A stretch of 7,147 nucleotides of DNA, taken from the NCBI GenBank assembly GCA_036351335.1, contig JAZBOW010000086.1, positions 1 to 7,147 on the forward strand. The letters run 5' to 3'. The stretch comes from UBA4459 sp036351335 (GTDB lineage Bacteria; Bacteroidota; Bacteroidia; Bacteroidales; F082). The position numbers and the translations under genes are program-made. Positions 1 to 6,255 of the stretch are shown piece by piece. The notes beneath the pieces were generated by a model that was given only the letters and a program-made list of their open reading frames with translations, ran no database searches and was not told the DNA's origin. Every line of letters starts with the position of its first letter. Position 1 is the stretch's first letter.

Positions 1-104
1 AATTTATGATTTTCTTTTCCGTAATTGAGACAACTAAATCCCACGTAAGGGATGCATACATCAGGAAAATTTTCAAAGCAAATGTAGGGAAAAAAGGGGG
101 AATT

Positions 105-167
105 CAGTTTGCAGTCTTTAGTCTAGAGTCTTTAGTCTACAGTCTTCTGTCTTCCGACTTCTCTCTT
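105..167. repeat. Heptamer microrepeat array, nine units
   Basis: Read on the minus strand, this 63-bp stretch divides exactly into nine 7-bp units with no insertions or deletions. The consensus is about [A/T]AGACT[G/A]: AAGACTG occurs twice and TAGACTA twice, with variants AAGACTC, AAGACAG, AAGTCGG, AAGAGAG and CAAACTG. It starts about 24 bp beyond the stop codon of the last gene of the minus-strand operon. There is no spacer-repeat structure, so it is not a CRISPR array. Function is unknown; it may be an intergenic microsatellite-like element. Confidence 0.75.
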
Positions 168-190
168 AGGGATGCCTTCGGCACGACTTC

Positions 191-520
191 TCACTCAAAC
201 CAGGGATCGTAGTGGGTGTTGGGGCTGGAGTATATGTCTGTATTGTTATATCTCAGGATGGTTTTGAGCATGGCAGATTGGGTTTTCGCCTTTTTATCGT
301 TTTGATCCAGACTGAGGATTTTCAAATAATCGTTGATGGCATTGGCCCATTCCTGCTGCTTTTCGTAGAGTTGTGCCCGTGTATGTAAAAGCTCAATATC
401 CAAAGGAGTAACCGAAAGTATCGTGTTTAACTGATCAATACATTCTGAAACCAAAGATGTACCTGAAGCTTTCTTGGCTTTGGCAATAATTGTTTTTCTT
501 TCTTTTTCAGATATCTTCAT
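191..520 (-). CDS. Small TPR-repeat protein
   Basis: A 109-residue protein with an ATG start and TGA stop, and no signal peptide or membrane segment, so probably cytoplasmic. The N-terminus (about 1-20) is a lysine-rich helix. Residues 23-40 and 43-76 read as two helix-turn-helix TPR-like units, with A49, Y52, W58, A61 and Y65 near the usual TPR positions and the second unit followed by LSLDQND. The tail (about 85-109) is polar and aromatic and ends in DPWFE. TPRs are protein-interaction folds and no enzyme motif is seen. It lies 23 nt downstream of the large TPR gene on the same strand and is presumably the last gene of the lolD operon. There is no evident Shine-Dalgarno, as is usual in Bacteroidota. 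The binding partner cannot be told from the sequence. Confidence 0.85.
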   Translation of the reverse strand: MKISEKERKTIIAKAKKASGTSLVSECIDQLNTILSVTPLDIELLHTRAQLYEKQQEWANAINDYLKILSLDQNDKKAKTQSAMLKTILRYNNTDIYSSPNTHYDPWFE

Positions 521-543
521 TGAGAAATAAAAGTAATTTGAGT

Positions 544-3231
544 TTAGTTACTGGTGGTTATCCGGACGATGCTGATCTCGATATCGCCATTTTGAGAATA
601 AATCGACATCCAGTTGTTGTCTTCAGCAAACCACTTATATTGATTACCCACCCTGATGATAAAATCGTTCATCTCTTCATCCTGTGGCACCTGGACAACA
701 AATCCACCGTTTTTACCATTGTCGCCACCATAACTGAAGATCATTTTGAACGACTGCTTGGTCAGGTTGCGCGCTTTTACGAGTACATAATTACTTTTGC
801 GCACGTTCACCGGGATTGGATCGAAATCAAATCTTTCAGTAACTTCCGAGTTGATTACAATACGTTCTTTTACTACATCGGTGATGGCATTGTCATCTAA
901 ATACTTGGTGATTTTTTTGATCATCTCAGTAGGGTAGGGCTCATCAGGTAGCATGCTTCGTGCCTGCTGGTAACTCTGGATCGCCTTGTCGTAAATCCTT
1001 GAATTATACAAATTGTCCGCTTCTGCAATCACTACATCATATTGTCCGCGAATCACTTTCAACTCTTCTTCGATGATCTTTTCACTTTCAGCTATTTTGG
1101 CATTTGGATAACTTTCTTCAGGTTTGATGCTTCTTGCGATTTTGTATTCAATAAGTGCATCTTTATAATTGCCCTGGGTAAAATATACATCTGCCTTTGT
1201 AATGGCTTCGTCATAACGCTGTTGCCTTTCGGCAGCAAGCTGTGCCAGAACGGTATTGATTTCTGTAATCTTTTGTGGTGGATAAGCCTCTGCCGGTTTG
1301 GCTTCTGCAGCTTTTTCAAATTCTGTTTTGGCCAATTCATAATTCTTTGAAGCCAACAAATTTTCTCCTTCCCTGATCGCGTTATCGTAGGTCTCTTGTC
1401 GTGCTATTCTATCTTCCATTTCAGCTTTCAGGGTTCTGGCTTTGTCTGCATTCACCTGTGCTTCTTTCCCTGCAGGTTTTATTGCCAATGCTTCTGCATA
1501 GGCTATTATCGCATTTGCATATTCCTGCAAATTGAACAATGAATCGCCTTTTTGCAAATGCACCCGGTAAATGGCATCAATTTCTGCCTGCCTGATCCGG
1601 GCATCTGTAATGCTGTCAATTTCTTCAATTTTCTGTTTTGGTAAAGGCTCGTACGTTTTTAGTTCCATTGCCACTTGGAACGCCACTTTTGCTTCTGCCA
1701 GCTTGTCTTCACCAAATAAACGGGATGCCAGTAACATCTGTTCACTATATTTCTCATCAAGTTCCTTTTGAGCTGCCGCATTCACTAACAGCAATTGTAT
1801 TTCGGCCATACGTTGCCCCGGATACGCTTCTTCAGGTTTCATTTCCTGCGCTTCCGTGTATTTTCCTTTGGCCTGATCGAATTGCTTTGCAGCGAATAAA
1901 CCGTCGGCTTCAGCAATCAACATCAAGTATTCACTTTCCAGTTTTTCCTGAGCAGCAATGGCTGCCAGTTGATTTTCAATCTCGATCAGACGTTCTTTTG
2001 GGTAGTTGTCGTCAGGCCTTATGGTAAGTGCAAATTCATATTGATCAGCCGATAAAGTATATTGGCGCGCATCAAACAAACTGTCTGCTTTGGCAACCAG
2101 ATTGGCATAATCTTCCTCGAAAGCCCTGCGTTGTGCAGCAAAGTGTGCATCAATTTCAGCAAGTTTGGAGGTCGGATAGATTTCGCCAGGTTTCAAAGTC
2201 AAAGCCAGCTTGTATTGTCCCTGTGCGGAGGTGTATTCTTCAATCGTTAACAGGCTGTCGGCTTTGGCAATACTCAGATTGTAATTTTTGTCTAGGTCTT
2301 TCCGCTGCAATGCCAGTTGTTCATTGATCTTGCCGATCATGTCATGCGGGTAGCTGTTCTCAGGCCAAAGTTCAGCGGCTTCGTTGTATTTGGACATGGC
2401 ACCCATAAAGTCCTTGCTTATATAAAGTTCATCCGCTTCATCCACACGTGCGTTGTATTTGCGCTGATTTTCCGCTTTGGGCTTTACTTCGGCTATCCAC
2501 GCATTTACCTCTTCGTTTTCCGGAAAAATTTCATAGGCATTCTCAAAATGCTCCAGGGCAGTGGCATAGTTTTTTACCAGTAAGTATCGCTGCGCCTCTT
2601 CAATTTGTTCATTAAACAGGATCAAATTCGCATTGTAGGTTTCCTTTTGGCTTTTAGCAAGATTTATCTGATCACCGGGCATCGACTTATCAGGAAAAAT
2701 TTGCTGCGCTTCCTTGAAGGCCTGAATGGCTTCATCAAATTGCTGGTTTGCCAGCAAATTGTTTCCATTGCTCATGGTCGTCTCAAAAGCATTAATTTTA
2801 TCTTGTTGGTCCAACTGCAGTTTCTCAATGCTGGCGATCTGGTTTTTTGCATACTCATCTCCGGGAATGATCTGCAATGCTTTACGGTACTGCTCGATAG
2901 CCTTGTCGAGAGCCATTCCATCATACAACACATCCGCCAGATCGATGATATCATAATATTCATCCTCTTTGCTCAATTGTGTTTTCATCATTTCCACAAT
3001 CCTGATGATCTGTTCATTGGCATAAACGTCATCGGTTTTGTATTTGAGCGCTATCTGGTAATAGGCCTTGGCGTCCAGTAAGTTGTTTTCTTTCAGGTTT
3101 TTATCGGCTAGTGTGATGGCTTCCTCATAGGTTTGTGCCTGCTGGGAGAATAATGGGCTGGTGATGATAATAAAACCTATCAAGATGATCGGTCTCAATA
3201 CTTTTAATAAGGATTTAATAGATGTATTCAA
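544..3231 (-). CDS. Large exported TPR-like repeat protein
   Basis: About 895 residues. Residues 1-29 form a signal peptide: a lysine/arginine-containing N-region, the hydrophobic stretch IILIGFIIIT, and a likely signal peptidase I site after LFS. There is no lipobox cysteine, so the protein should be periplasmic or outer-membrane associated. Thirteen repeats of 53-60 residues begin near residues 35, 93, 149, 206, 259, 317, 375, 435, 495, 555, 615, 673 and 731. Each has the pattern Y-x3-I-x2-AD-x-L, then A-x3-Y-x2-AL-x-IKP, then YP-x2-K-I-x-EI, and a helical linker often rich in A, Q and R. This is TPR-like with an extra helix. Residues about 781-895 form a separate, probably beta-rich domain (ERFDFDPIPVNVRKSNY region; NNWMSIYSQNGDIEISIVRI region) that I do not recognise. 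There is no in-frame ATG near the 5' end. I chose TTG at 3231 because AGGA lies 7 nt upstream; TTG at 3237 is the alternative and would give 897 residues. It is second in the lolD operon. Role unknown; a scaffold function is inferred. Confidence 0.9.
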   Translation of the reverse strand: MNTSIKSLLKVLRPIILIGFIIITSPLFSQQAQTYEEAITLADKNLKENNLLDAKAYYQIALKYKTDDVYANEQIIRIVEMMKTQLSKEDEYYDIIDLADVLYDGMALDKAIEQYRKALQIIPGDEYAKNQIASIEKLQLDQQDKINAFETTMSNGNNLLANQQFDEAIQAFKEAQQIFPDKSMPGDQINLAKSQKETYNANLILFNEQIEEAQRYLLVKNYATALEHFENAYEIFPENEEVNAWIAEVKPKAENQRKYNARVDEADELYISKDFMGAMSKYNEAAELWPENSYPHDMIGKINEQLALQRKDLDKNYNLSIAKADSLLTIEEYTSAQGQYKLALTLKPGEIYPTSKLAEIDAHFAAQRRAFEEDYANLVAKADSLFDARQYTLSADQYEFALTIRPDDNYPKERLIEIENQLAAIAAQEKLESEYLMLIAEADGLFAAKQFDQAKGKYTEAQEMKPEEAYPGQRMAEIQLLLVNAAAQKELDEKYSEQMLLASRLFGEDKLAEAKVAFQVAMELKTYEPLPKQKIEEIDSITDARIRQAEIDAIYRVHLQKGDSLFNLQEYANAIIAYAEALAIKPAGKEAQVNADKARTLKAEMEDRIARQETYDNAIREGENLLASKNYELAKTEFEKAAEAKPAEAYPPQKITEINTVLAQLAAERQQRYDEAITKADVYFTQGNYKDALIEYKIARSIKPEESYPNAKIAESEKIIEEELKVIRGQYDVVIAEADNLYNSRIYDKAIQSYQQARSMLPDEPYPTEMIKKITKYLDDNAITDVVKERIVINSEVTERFDFDPIPVNVRKSNYVLVKARNLTKQSFKMIFSYGGDNGKNGGFVVQVPQDEEMNDFIIRVGNQYKWFAEDNNWMSIYSQNGDIEISIVRITTSN

Positions 3232-3237
3232 TTTCAA

Positions 3238-3242
3238 TTCCT
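3238..3242 (-). promoter_or_regulatory. Shine-Dalgarno deciding a TTG start
   Basis: AGGAA on the minus strand lies just upstream of two in-frame TTG codons, at 3237 and 3231. The spacing to the first is about 1 nt, too short for initiation; to the second it is about 6-7 nt, which is normal. A TAG stop at 3244-3246 is in frame just above, so the reading frame cannot start farther upstream. It is the only well-spaced Shine-Dalgarno I see in the window. Confidence 0.5.
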
Positions 3243-3263
3243 GCTAAGTTTTGTTGAAAACGT

Positions 3264-3935
3264 TTAAACTGCTTTATTATTTTCTTTGAAGATAATACCA
3301 TCGACAATCTCCACTTTACGGTCGGCCAGATTTGCCAGATCTTTGTTGTGCGTAACAATTACAAATGTTTGTCCGAATTCTTCACGCAGCTTTAAGAACA
3401 ATTTGTGCAATGCCTGCGATGCATTGGAATCTAGATTGCCCGAAGGTTCATCGGCGAGGATGACAGCCGGGTTGTTAATGAGGGCCCTAGCGATTGCTAC
3501 ACGCTGTTGCTCGCCACCTGACATTTCTGATGGCTTATGTGAAGCACGATCTGTCAGACTCATAAATTCAAGCAGTTCGTAAGCTTTTTTTTCTGCTGCT
3601 GTTTTTGAAAGCCCTTTGATAAATGCGGGGATGCAAATATTTTCAAGGGCAGTAAATTCGGGTAGTAAATGATGAAACTGGAATACGAATCCGATTTTGC
3701 TGTTCCTGAATACCGACAACGCTTTATCACCTAATTCCGTGGCTCTGATTCCGTCAATCTCAACTATACCCAGGTCAGCGGTTTCAATAGTGCCCATAAT
3801 TTGCAGTAGTGTGGATTTACCTGCACCCGAAGCACCGACTATGGAAACGATCTCACGTTTCTCAACCTCCAGATGGATACCTTTGAGGACTTCGACACTT
3901 CCGTATGATTTATGTATGTTACTGGCTTTAAGCAT
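3264..3935 (-). CDS. lolD: Lipoprotein-releasing ABC ATPase, LolD-like
   Basis: A 223-residue ATP-binding subunit of the LolD/MacB-type ABC family. It should sit on the cytoplasmic face and power a LolC/E-type membrane partner that extracts lipoproteins from the inner membrane. Visible motifs: Walker A GASGAGKST (34-42), Q-loop Q86 followed by FHHLLPEFTALEN (typical of this family), signature SGGEQQR (139-145), Walker B ending LADEP (160-164), D-loop GNLD (166-169) and H-loop H196. All catalytic positions are intact and the length is normal. The ATG at 3935 gives the standard start MLKASNIHKSYG; a longer form from TTG at 3992 would add 19 atypical residues and cross the putative promoter. No permease gene is in the window, which is common for lolD in Bacteroidota. 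It is the first gene of a minus-strand operon and diverges from sucC. The family assignment is firm; the exact substrate (Lol versus a MacB-like exporter) is less certain. Confidence 0.9.
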   Translation of the reverse strand: MLKASNIHKSYGSVEVLKGIHLEVEKREIVSIVGASGAGKSTLLQIMGTIETADLGIVEIDGIRATELGDKALSVFRNSKIGFVFQFHHLLPEFTALENICIPAFIKGLSKTAAEKKAYELLEFMSLTDRASHKPSEMSGGEQQRVAIARALINNPAVILADEPSGNLDSNASQALHKLFLKLREEFGQTFVIVTHNKDLANLADRKVEIVDGIIFKENNKAV

Positions 3936-3952
3936 AAAATCTGATAGCGCTG

Positions 3953-3960
3953 CAAAGATA
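3953..3960 (-). promoter_or_regulatory. Putative -7 box of the lolD operon
   Basis: TATCTTTG on the minus strand matches the Bacteroidota sigma-ABfr -7 consensus TAnnTTTG. It lies 17 nt before the lolD ATG, which implies a leader of only about 10 nt. I see no clear TTTG -33 element at the usual distance, so the call rests on the -7 box and its position. Confidence 0.45.
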
Positions 3961-4084
3961 ATAAAATGACTTTTGGATGATGCCTGTTTCAATTATATTA
4001 TGATAACAGTATGATAGAAGCATTTTGAAGAATTGAAACAACGATTTTTTATGGAATTACAACGGCTGTTATCGGATATTGTGC

Positions 4085-4092
4085 TATTTTTG
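4085..4092 (+). promoter_or_regulatory. Putative -7 box of sucC
   Basis: TATTTTTG matches TAnnTTTG and lies 39 nt upstream of the sucC ATG, predicting a leader of about 30-35 nt. No convincing -33 TTTG is seen about 20 bp upstream. It sits in the 196-bp divergent gap between lolD and sucC, so the two promoters are back to back, about 125 bp apart. Confidence 0.45.
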
Positions 4093-4131
4093 GTGACGAA
4101 AAAACTTGTAATAATCCTTTAGAAATCACAC

Positions 4132-5322
4132 ATGAATCTTCACGAATTCCAGGGTAAATCAATCTTACAGGGCTATGGTGTTTCTGTACCGTTTGGCATT
4201 GTCGCCACATCACCTGATCAGGCATTTGAAGCCGCAAAAAATATTCAGAAACAAACAGGTTCCGATAAATGGGCTGTAAAAGCACAGATACATGCTGGCG
4301 GACGGGGAAAAGGTGGTGGTGTAAAAATTGCGAAATCACTGGATGAAGTTAGAGACTATGCCGATCAGATAATAGGTATGACATTGGTAACACCGCAAAC
4401 CAAAAAGGAAGGAAAACTGGTAAAGCAGGTGTTGGTGGAGCAGAACATTTATTACCCGGGTCCCGAAGTAGTGGAAGAATATTATATGAGCATTCTGCTT
4501 AACAGGGATAAAGGCCAGAATATGGTGATGTATTCACCACGTGGTGGGATGAACATCGAGCAGGTAGCCGAGGAAACTCCCGATGAAATTTTTACTGAAC
4601 TTATTGATCCCAAGGTAGGATTGACCGGTTTCCAGGCAAGGCGTATAGCTTTTAACCTTGGATTGAGTGGCACGTCCTTTAAAGAAATGGTGAAATTCGT
4701 TACAGCACTTTACAAAGCTTATACAGGTTCTGATGCCAGCTTGTTTGAGATCAATCCTGTGATCAAAGCGGCAGACGGGCGGGTATATGCCGCTGATGCG
4801 AAAGTAACCATCGATAACAATGCTTTATATCGCCATAAAGACATACACGCAATGCGTGACCTTTCGGAGGAAGACCCTACGGAAGTGGAAGCCAGCCGTT
4901 TCGACCTGAATTTTGTAAAACTGGACGGTAATGTGGGCTGTATGGTGAATGGTGCCGGACTGGCCATGGCCACTATGGATATGATCAAAATGTCGGGTGG
5001 CGAACCTGCTAACTTTTTGGATGTAGGTGGCACTGCTGATGCCAAACGTGTGGAAGAAGCTTTCCGTATCATTTTGAAAGATGAAAGTGTGAAAGCGATA
5101 CTGGTTAATATTTTTGGAGGCATCGTGCGTTGTGATAAAGTAGCACAGGGCATTGTAGATGCTTATCATAATATCGGTGAGATCAACGTACCGATTATCG
5201 TTCGATTGCAGGGTACCAATGCTGAAGAAGGCAAAGAGCTGATCGATAAATCGGGCTTAAAAGTGCATTCTGCTATCCTGTTGCAGGAAGCAGCCGAGTT
5301 GGTGAATGAGGTACTGAGTTAA
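4132..5322 (+). CDS. sucC: Succinyl-CoA synthetase (ADP-forming) beta subunit
   Basis: A 396-residue, full-length beta subunit of succinate-CoA ligase, the TCA-cycle enzyme that makes ATP from succinyl-CoA, ADP and phosphate; cytoplasmic, acting with the SucD alpha subunit. The N-terminus MNLHEFQGKSIL is typical of SucC. An ATP-grasp fold spans about 1-240, with the nucleotide-binding stretch KAQIHAGGRGKGGGVK (50-65) and Mg2+ ligands N208 (in LFEINPV) and D222 (in AADAKV), spaced as Asn199/Asp213 in E. coli SucC. The C-terminal CoA-ligase domain includes NGAGLAMATMD (273-283), FLDVGGTA (295-302) and NIFGGIVRCD (326-335). It is monocistronic here: lolD diverges upstream, the next gene downstream converges, and sucD is absent from the window. 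There is no obvious Shine-Dalgarno; the ATG start fits the family N-terminus exactly. ADP versus GDP preference was not settled from sequence. Confidence 0.97.
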   Translation: MNLHEFQGKSILQGYGVSVPFGIVATSPDQAFEAAKNIQKQTGSDKWAVKAQIHAGGRGKGGGVKIAKSLDEVRDYADQIIGMTLVTPQTKKEGKLVKQVLVEQNIYYPGPEVVEEYYMSILLNRDKGQNMVMYSPRGGMNIEQVAEETPDEIFTELIDPKVGLTGFQARRIAFNLGLSGTSFKEMVKFVTALYKAYTGSDASLFEINPVIKAADGRVYAADAKVTIDNNALYRHKDIHAMRDLSEEDPTEVEASRFDLNFVKLDGNVGCMVNGAGLAMATMDMIKMSGGEPANFLDVGGTADAKRVEEAFRIILKDESVKAILVNIFGGIVRCDKVAQGIVDAYHNIGEINVPIIVRLQGTNAEEGKELIDKSGLKVHSAILLQEAAELVNEVLS

Positions 5323-5370
5323 GCTGTGCGAATAGCATTAATAAATGAGATACTAACTAAAACTTTTAAC

Positions 5371-5409
5371 CGCAAAGGACACAAAGGAAATCACAAAGTT
5401 GCGCAAAGG
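5371..5409. repeat. Degenerate CAAAG repeat
   Basis: Four copies of CAAAG, at 5373, 5382, 5394 and 5404, lie within the pattern [CG]CAAAGG with spacings of 9, 12 and 10 bp. It begins 48 bp after the sucC stop in the 179-bp convergent gap before the lipoprotein gene. No hairpin or T-run typical of a terminator is seen with it. Function is unknown; I believe similar CGCAAAGG-type stretches occur between genes in other Bacteroidota, but that is from memory. Confidence 0.55.
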
Positions 5410-5501
5410 ATAATGATCTATCGATATCATAATTTCCCCTCAGGTTTCAGTACCGTAATTTATACAGCTTGACGTTTTATTTTTATTTCAGACTTTGACA
5501 C

Positions 5502-6038
5502 CTATTTTACAATAGTGAAAGCAGGTGCACCGCTATCAATGTCCCATTTTAATTCACCATTGTAATATATTTTGGACACCAAAATACTGCCGCCATTCTT
5601 AATAAACTCACTCTCAATAATATCCTCAACTCCAGGTTCAAATTCAAGATAAGTTGTGTGGCTTACTACTATACGCAACTCGCAAAATTCACGCTCGCAA
5701 AATAAATCAATATTCCTGGGTGCATCATAGTGGGGGAAATACACTTCTTTTTTTAATCCGTTTTCCAGGTAATAAAGCTTTAATGATTGCTTTTTGAAAC
5801 CATTTGGATTATCCGGATTCAGCAAATCATTTCCATGCTTATCCACAAAAGAAATATCAGCACTCCGGCTGATATAAATACCGCCGACAACATTCGTGTC
5901 GATCACAGGGTTGTTTACAACTTCAATTTTTTCTAATTCGAGTTCACCACCGGCAAAGCCATTAAATTCTTTTTTTTCATTTTTTGAACAGGCAATAAGC
6001 AGCAGGATGATAGGTGCTAATTTAATGAGGGCTTTCAT
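5502..6038 (-). CDS. Small lipoprotein of unknown function
   Basis: A 178-residue lipoprotein. The signal peptide MKALIKLAPIILLLIAC ends in the lipobox LIAC, with C17 as the lipidated residue. The mature protein begins CSKNEKKE, a charged start that only partly resembles the surface-export signal of Bacteroidota lipoproteins (C-x-K-[DE]2), so surface versus periplasmic location is open. The mature part looks beta-rich. Residues 61-80 contain DISFVDKHGNDLL and DNPNG, a pattern I associate with small Bacteroidota lipoproteins. C114 and C119 form a CX4C pair that could make a disulfide. No enzyme motif is recognised. It stands alone: it converges with sucC, and its 5' side faces the 3' end of the toxin-antitoxin pair 217 bp away. 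It has its own putative promoter with a long A-tract in the spacer. Function unknown. Confidence 0.88.
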   Translation of the reverse strand: MKALIKLAPIILLLIACSKNEKKEFNGFAGGELELEKIEVVNNPVIDTNVVGGIYISRSADISFVDKHGNDLLNPDNPNGFKKQSLKLYYLENGLKKEVYFPHYDAPRNIDLFCEREFCELRIVVSHTTYLEFEPGVEDIIESEFIKNGGSILVSKIYYNGELKWDIDSGAPAFTIVK

Positions 6039-6066
6039 AATAAATCTGGTTTTTAATTAACAATAC

Positions 6067-6102
6067 CAAAGGTATTTTTTTTTTTTTTTTTTAATTATGC
6101 AA
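6067..6102 (-). promoter_or_regulatory. Putative promoter of the lipoprotein gene
   Basis: On the minus strand, TACCTTTG (6074-6067) matches the Bacteroidota -7 consensus TAnnTTTG and lies 28 nt before the ATG at 6038, predicting a leader of about 20 nt. A TTG at 6102-6100 is the nearest -33 candidate. The spacer between them is 25 bp, somewhat longer than the usual 19-23, and 18 of those bases are an unbroken A-run. The -7 box lies within a perfect dyad: AATACC, AAA, GGTATT at 6062-6076. Confidence 0.5.
6075..6092. repeat. 18-bp A/T homopolymer
   Basis: Eighteen consecutive T on the plus strand (A on the minus strand) directly abut the putative -7 box of the lipoprotein gene. It is by far the longest homopolymer in the window. 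Its length is also the part of the sequence most open to sequencing error. Confidence 0.85.
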
Positions 6103-6115
6103 GAAAATTTCATGA

Positions 6116-6164
6116 TATACAGCACTTTGGGAAAAGACCTGTCTGCTCGAAAAAAAGCTGTATA
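6116..6164. repeat. 8-bp inverted repeat in a noncoding gap
   Basis: TATACAGC (6116-6123) and GCTGTATA (6157-6164) are perfect reverse complements separated by 33 nt. They lie in the 217-bp gap between the lipoprotein start and the MazF stop, which otherwise holds only the promoter region and AT-rich sequence with no ORF I would call. This could be a binding site or a loose hairpin; there is no T-run directly after either arm. Confidence 0.4.
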
Positions 6165-6255
6165 ACAGATTCTTGTAAGAGTAAATACAATGTTTATGTT
6201 AAAAATATTGAGTAGGTTTCGGCTCAGAAGAACAAAGCATTAGTCGAACTTAGGC

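Noticed and set aside
39..52. TCCC-ACGTAA-GGGA hairpin as a terminator of the minus-strand operon
   Set aside because: The stem is only 4 bp and has no convincing T-run after it on the minus strand.
105..167. CRISPR array
   Set aside because: The units are 7 bp with no spacers and no cas genes are near.
173..183. TGCC-TTC-GGCA hairpin as a terminator just after the small TPR gene
   Set aside because: The position is right, but the stem is 4 bp and the sequence after it on the minus strand is not T-rich.
6..212. 68-codon plus-strand frame at the left edge
   Set aside because: Its second half reads through the heptamer repeats, giving a serine/leucine-rich sequence, and it runs into the 3' end of the small TPR gene. 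No domain or start signal supports it.
490..3081. Several long open frames on the plus strand (for example 490-900, 1638-2027, 2028-2327, 2605-3081)
   Set aside because: They lie antisense to the 13-repeat TPR gene, whose repeated, biased codon use keeps other frames open. Their translations show no domain, and some share repeated patterns that mirror the TPR repeats.
3936..3992. 19-residue N-terminal extension of LolD from a TTG codon
   Set aside because: The extension does not resemble LolD N-termini, the canonical MLKASNIHKSYG begins at an ATG at 3935, and the extra segment overlaps the putative -7 box.
4719..5169. Two minus-strand frames inside sucC
   Set aside because: They are antisense to a clearly conserved full-length sucC and have no recognisable domain.
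5412..5432. ATGAT...ATCAT imperfect palindrome around ATCGAT downstream of sucC
   Set aside because: It is short and AT-rich, has a mismatch beyond 5 bp and no T-run, so it is likely chance.
6209..6226. Terminator for the toxin-antitoxin operon
   Set aside because: The stem is only 4 bp with a 10-nt loop. The following ATATTTTT is suggestive but not enough to list as a feature.
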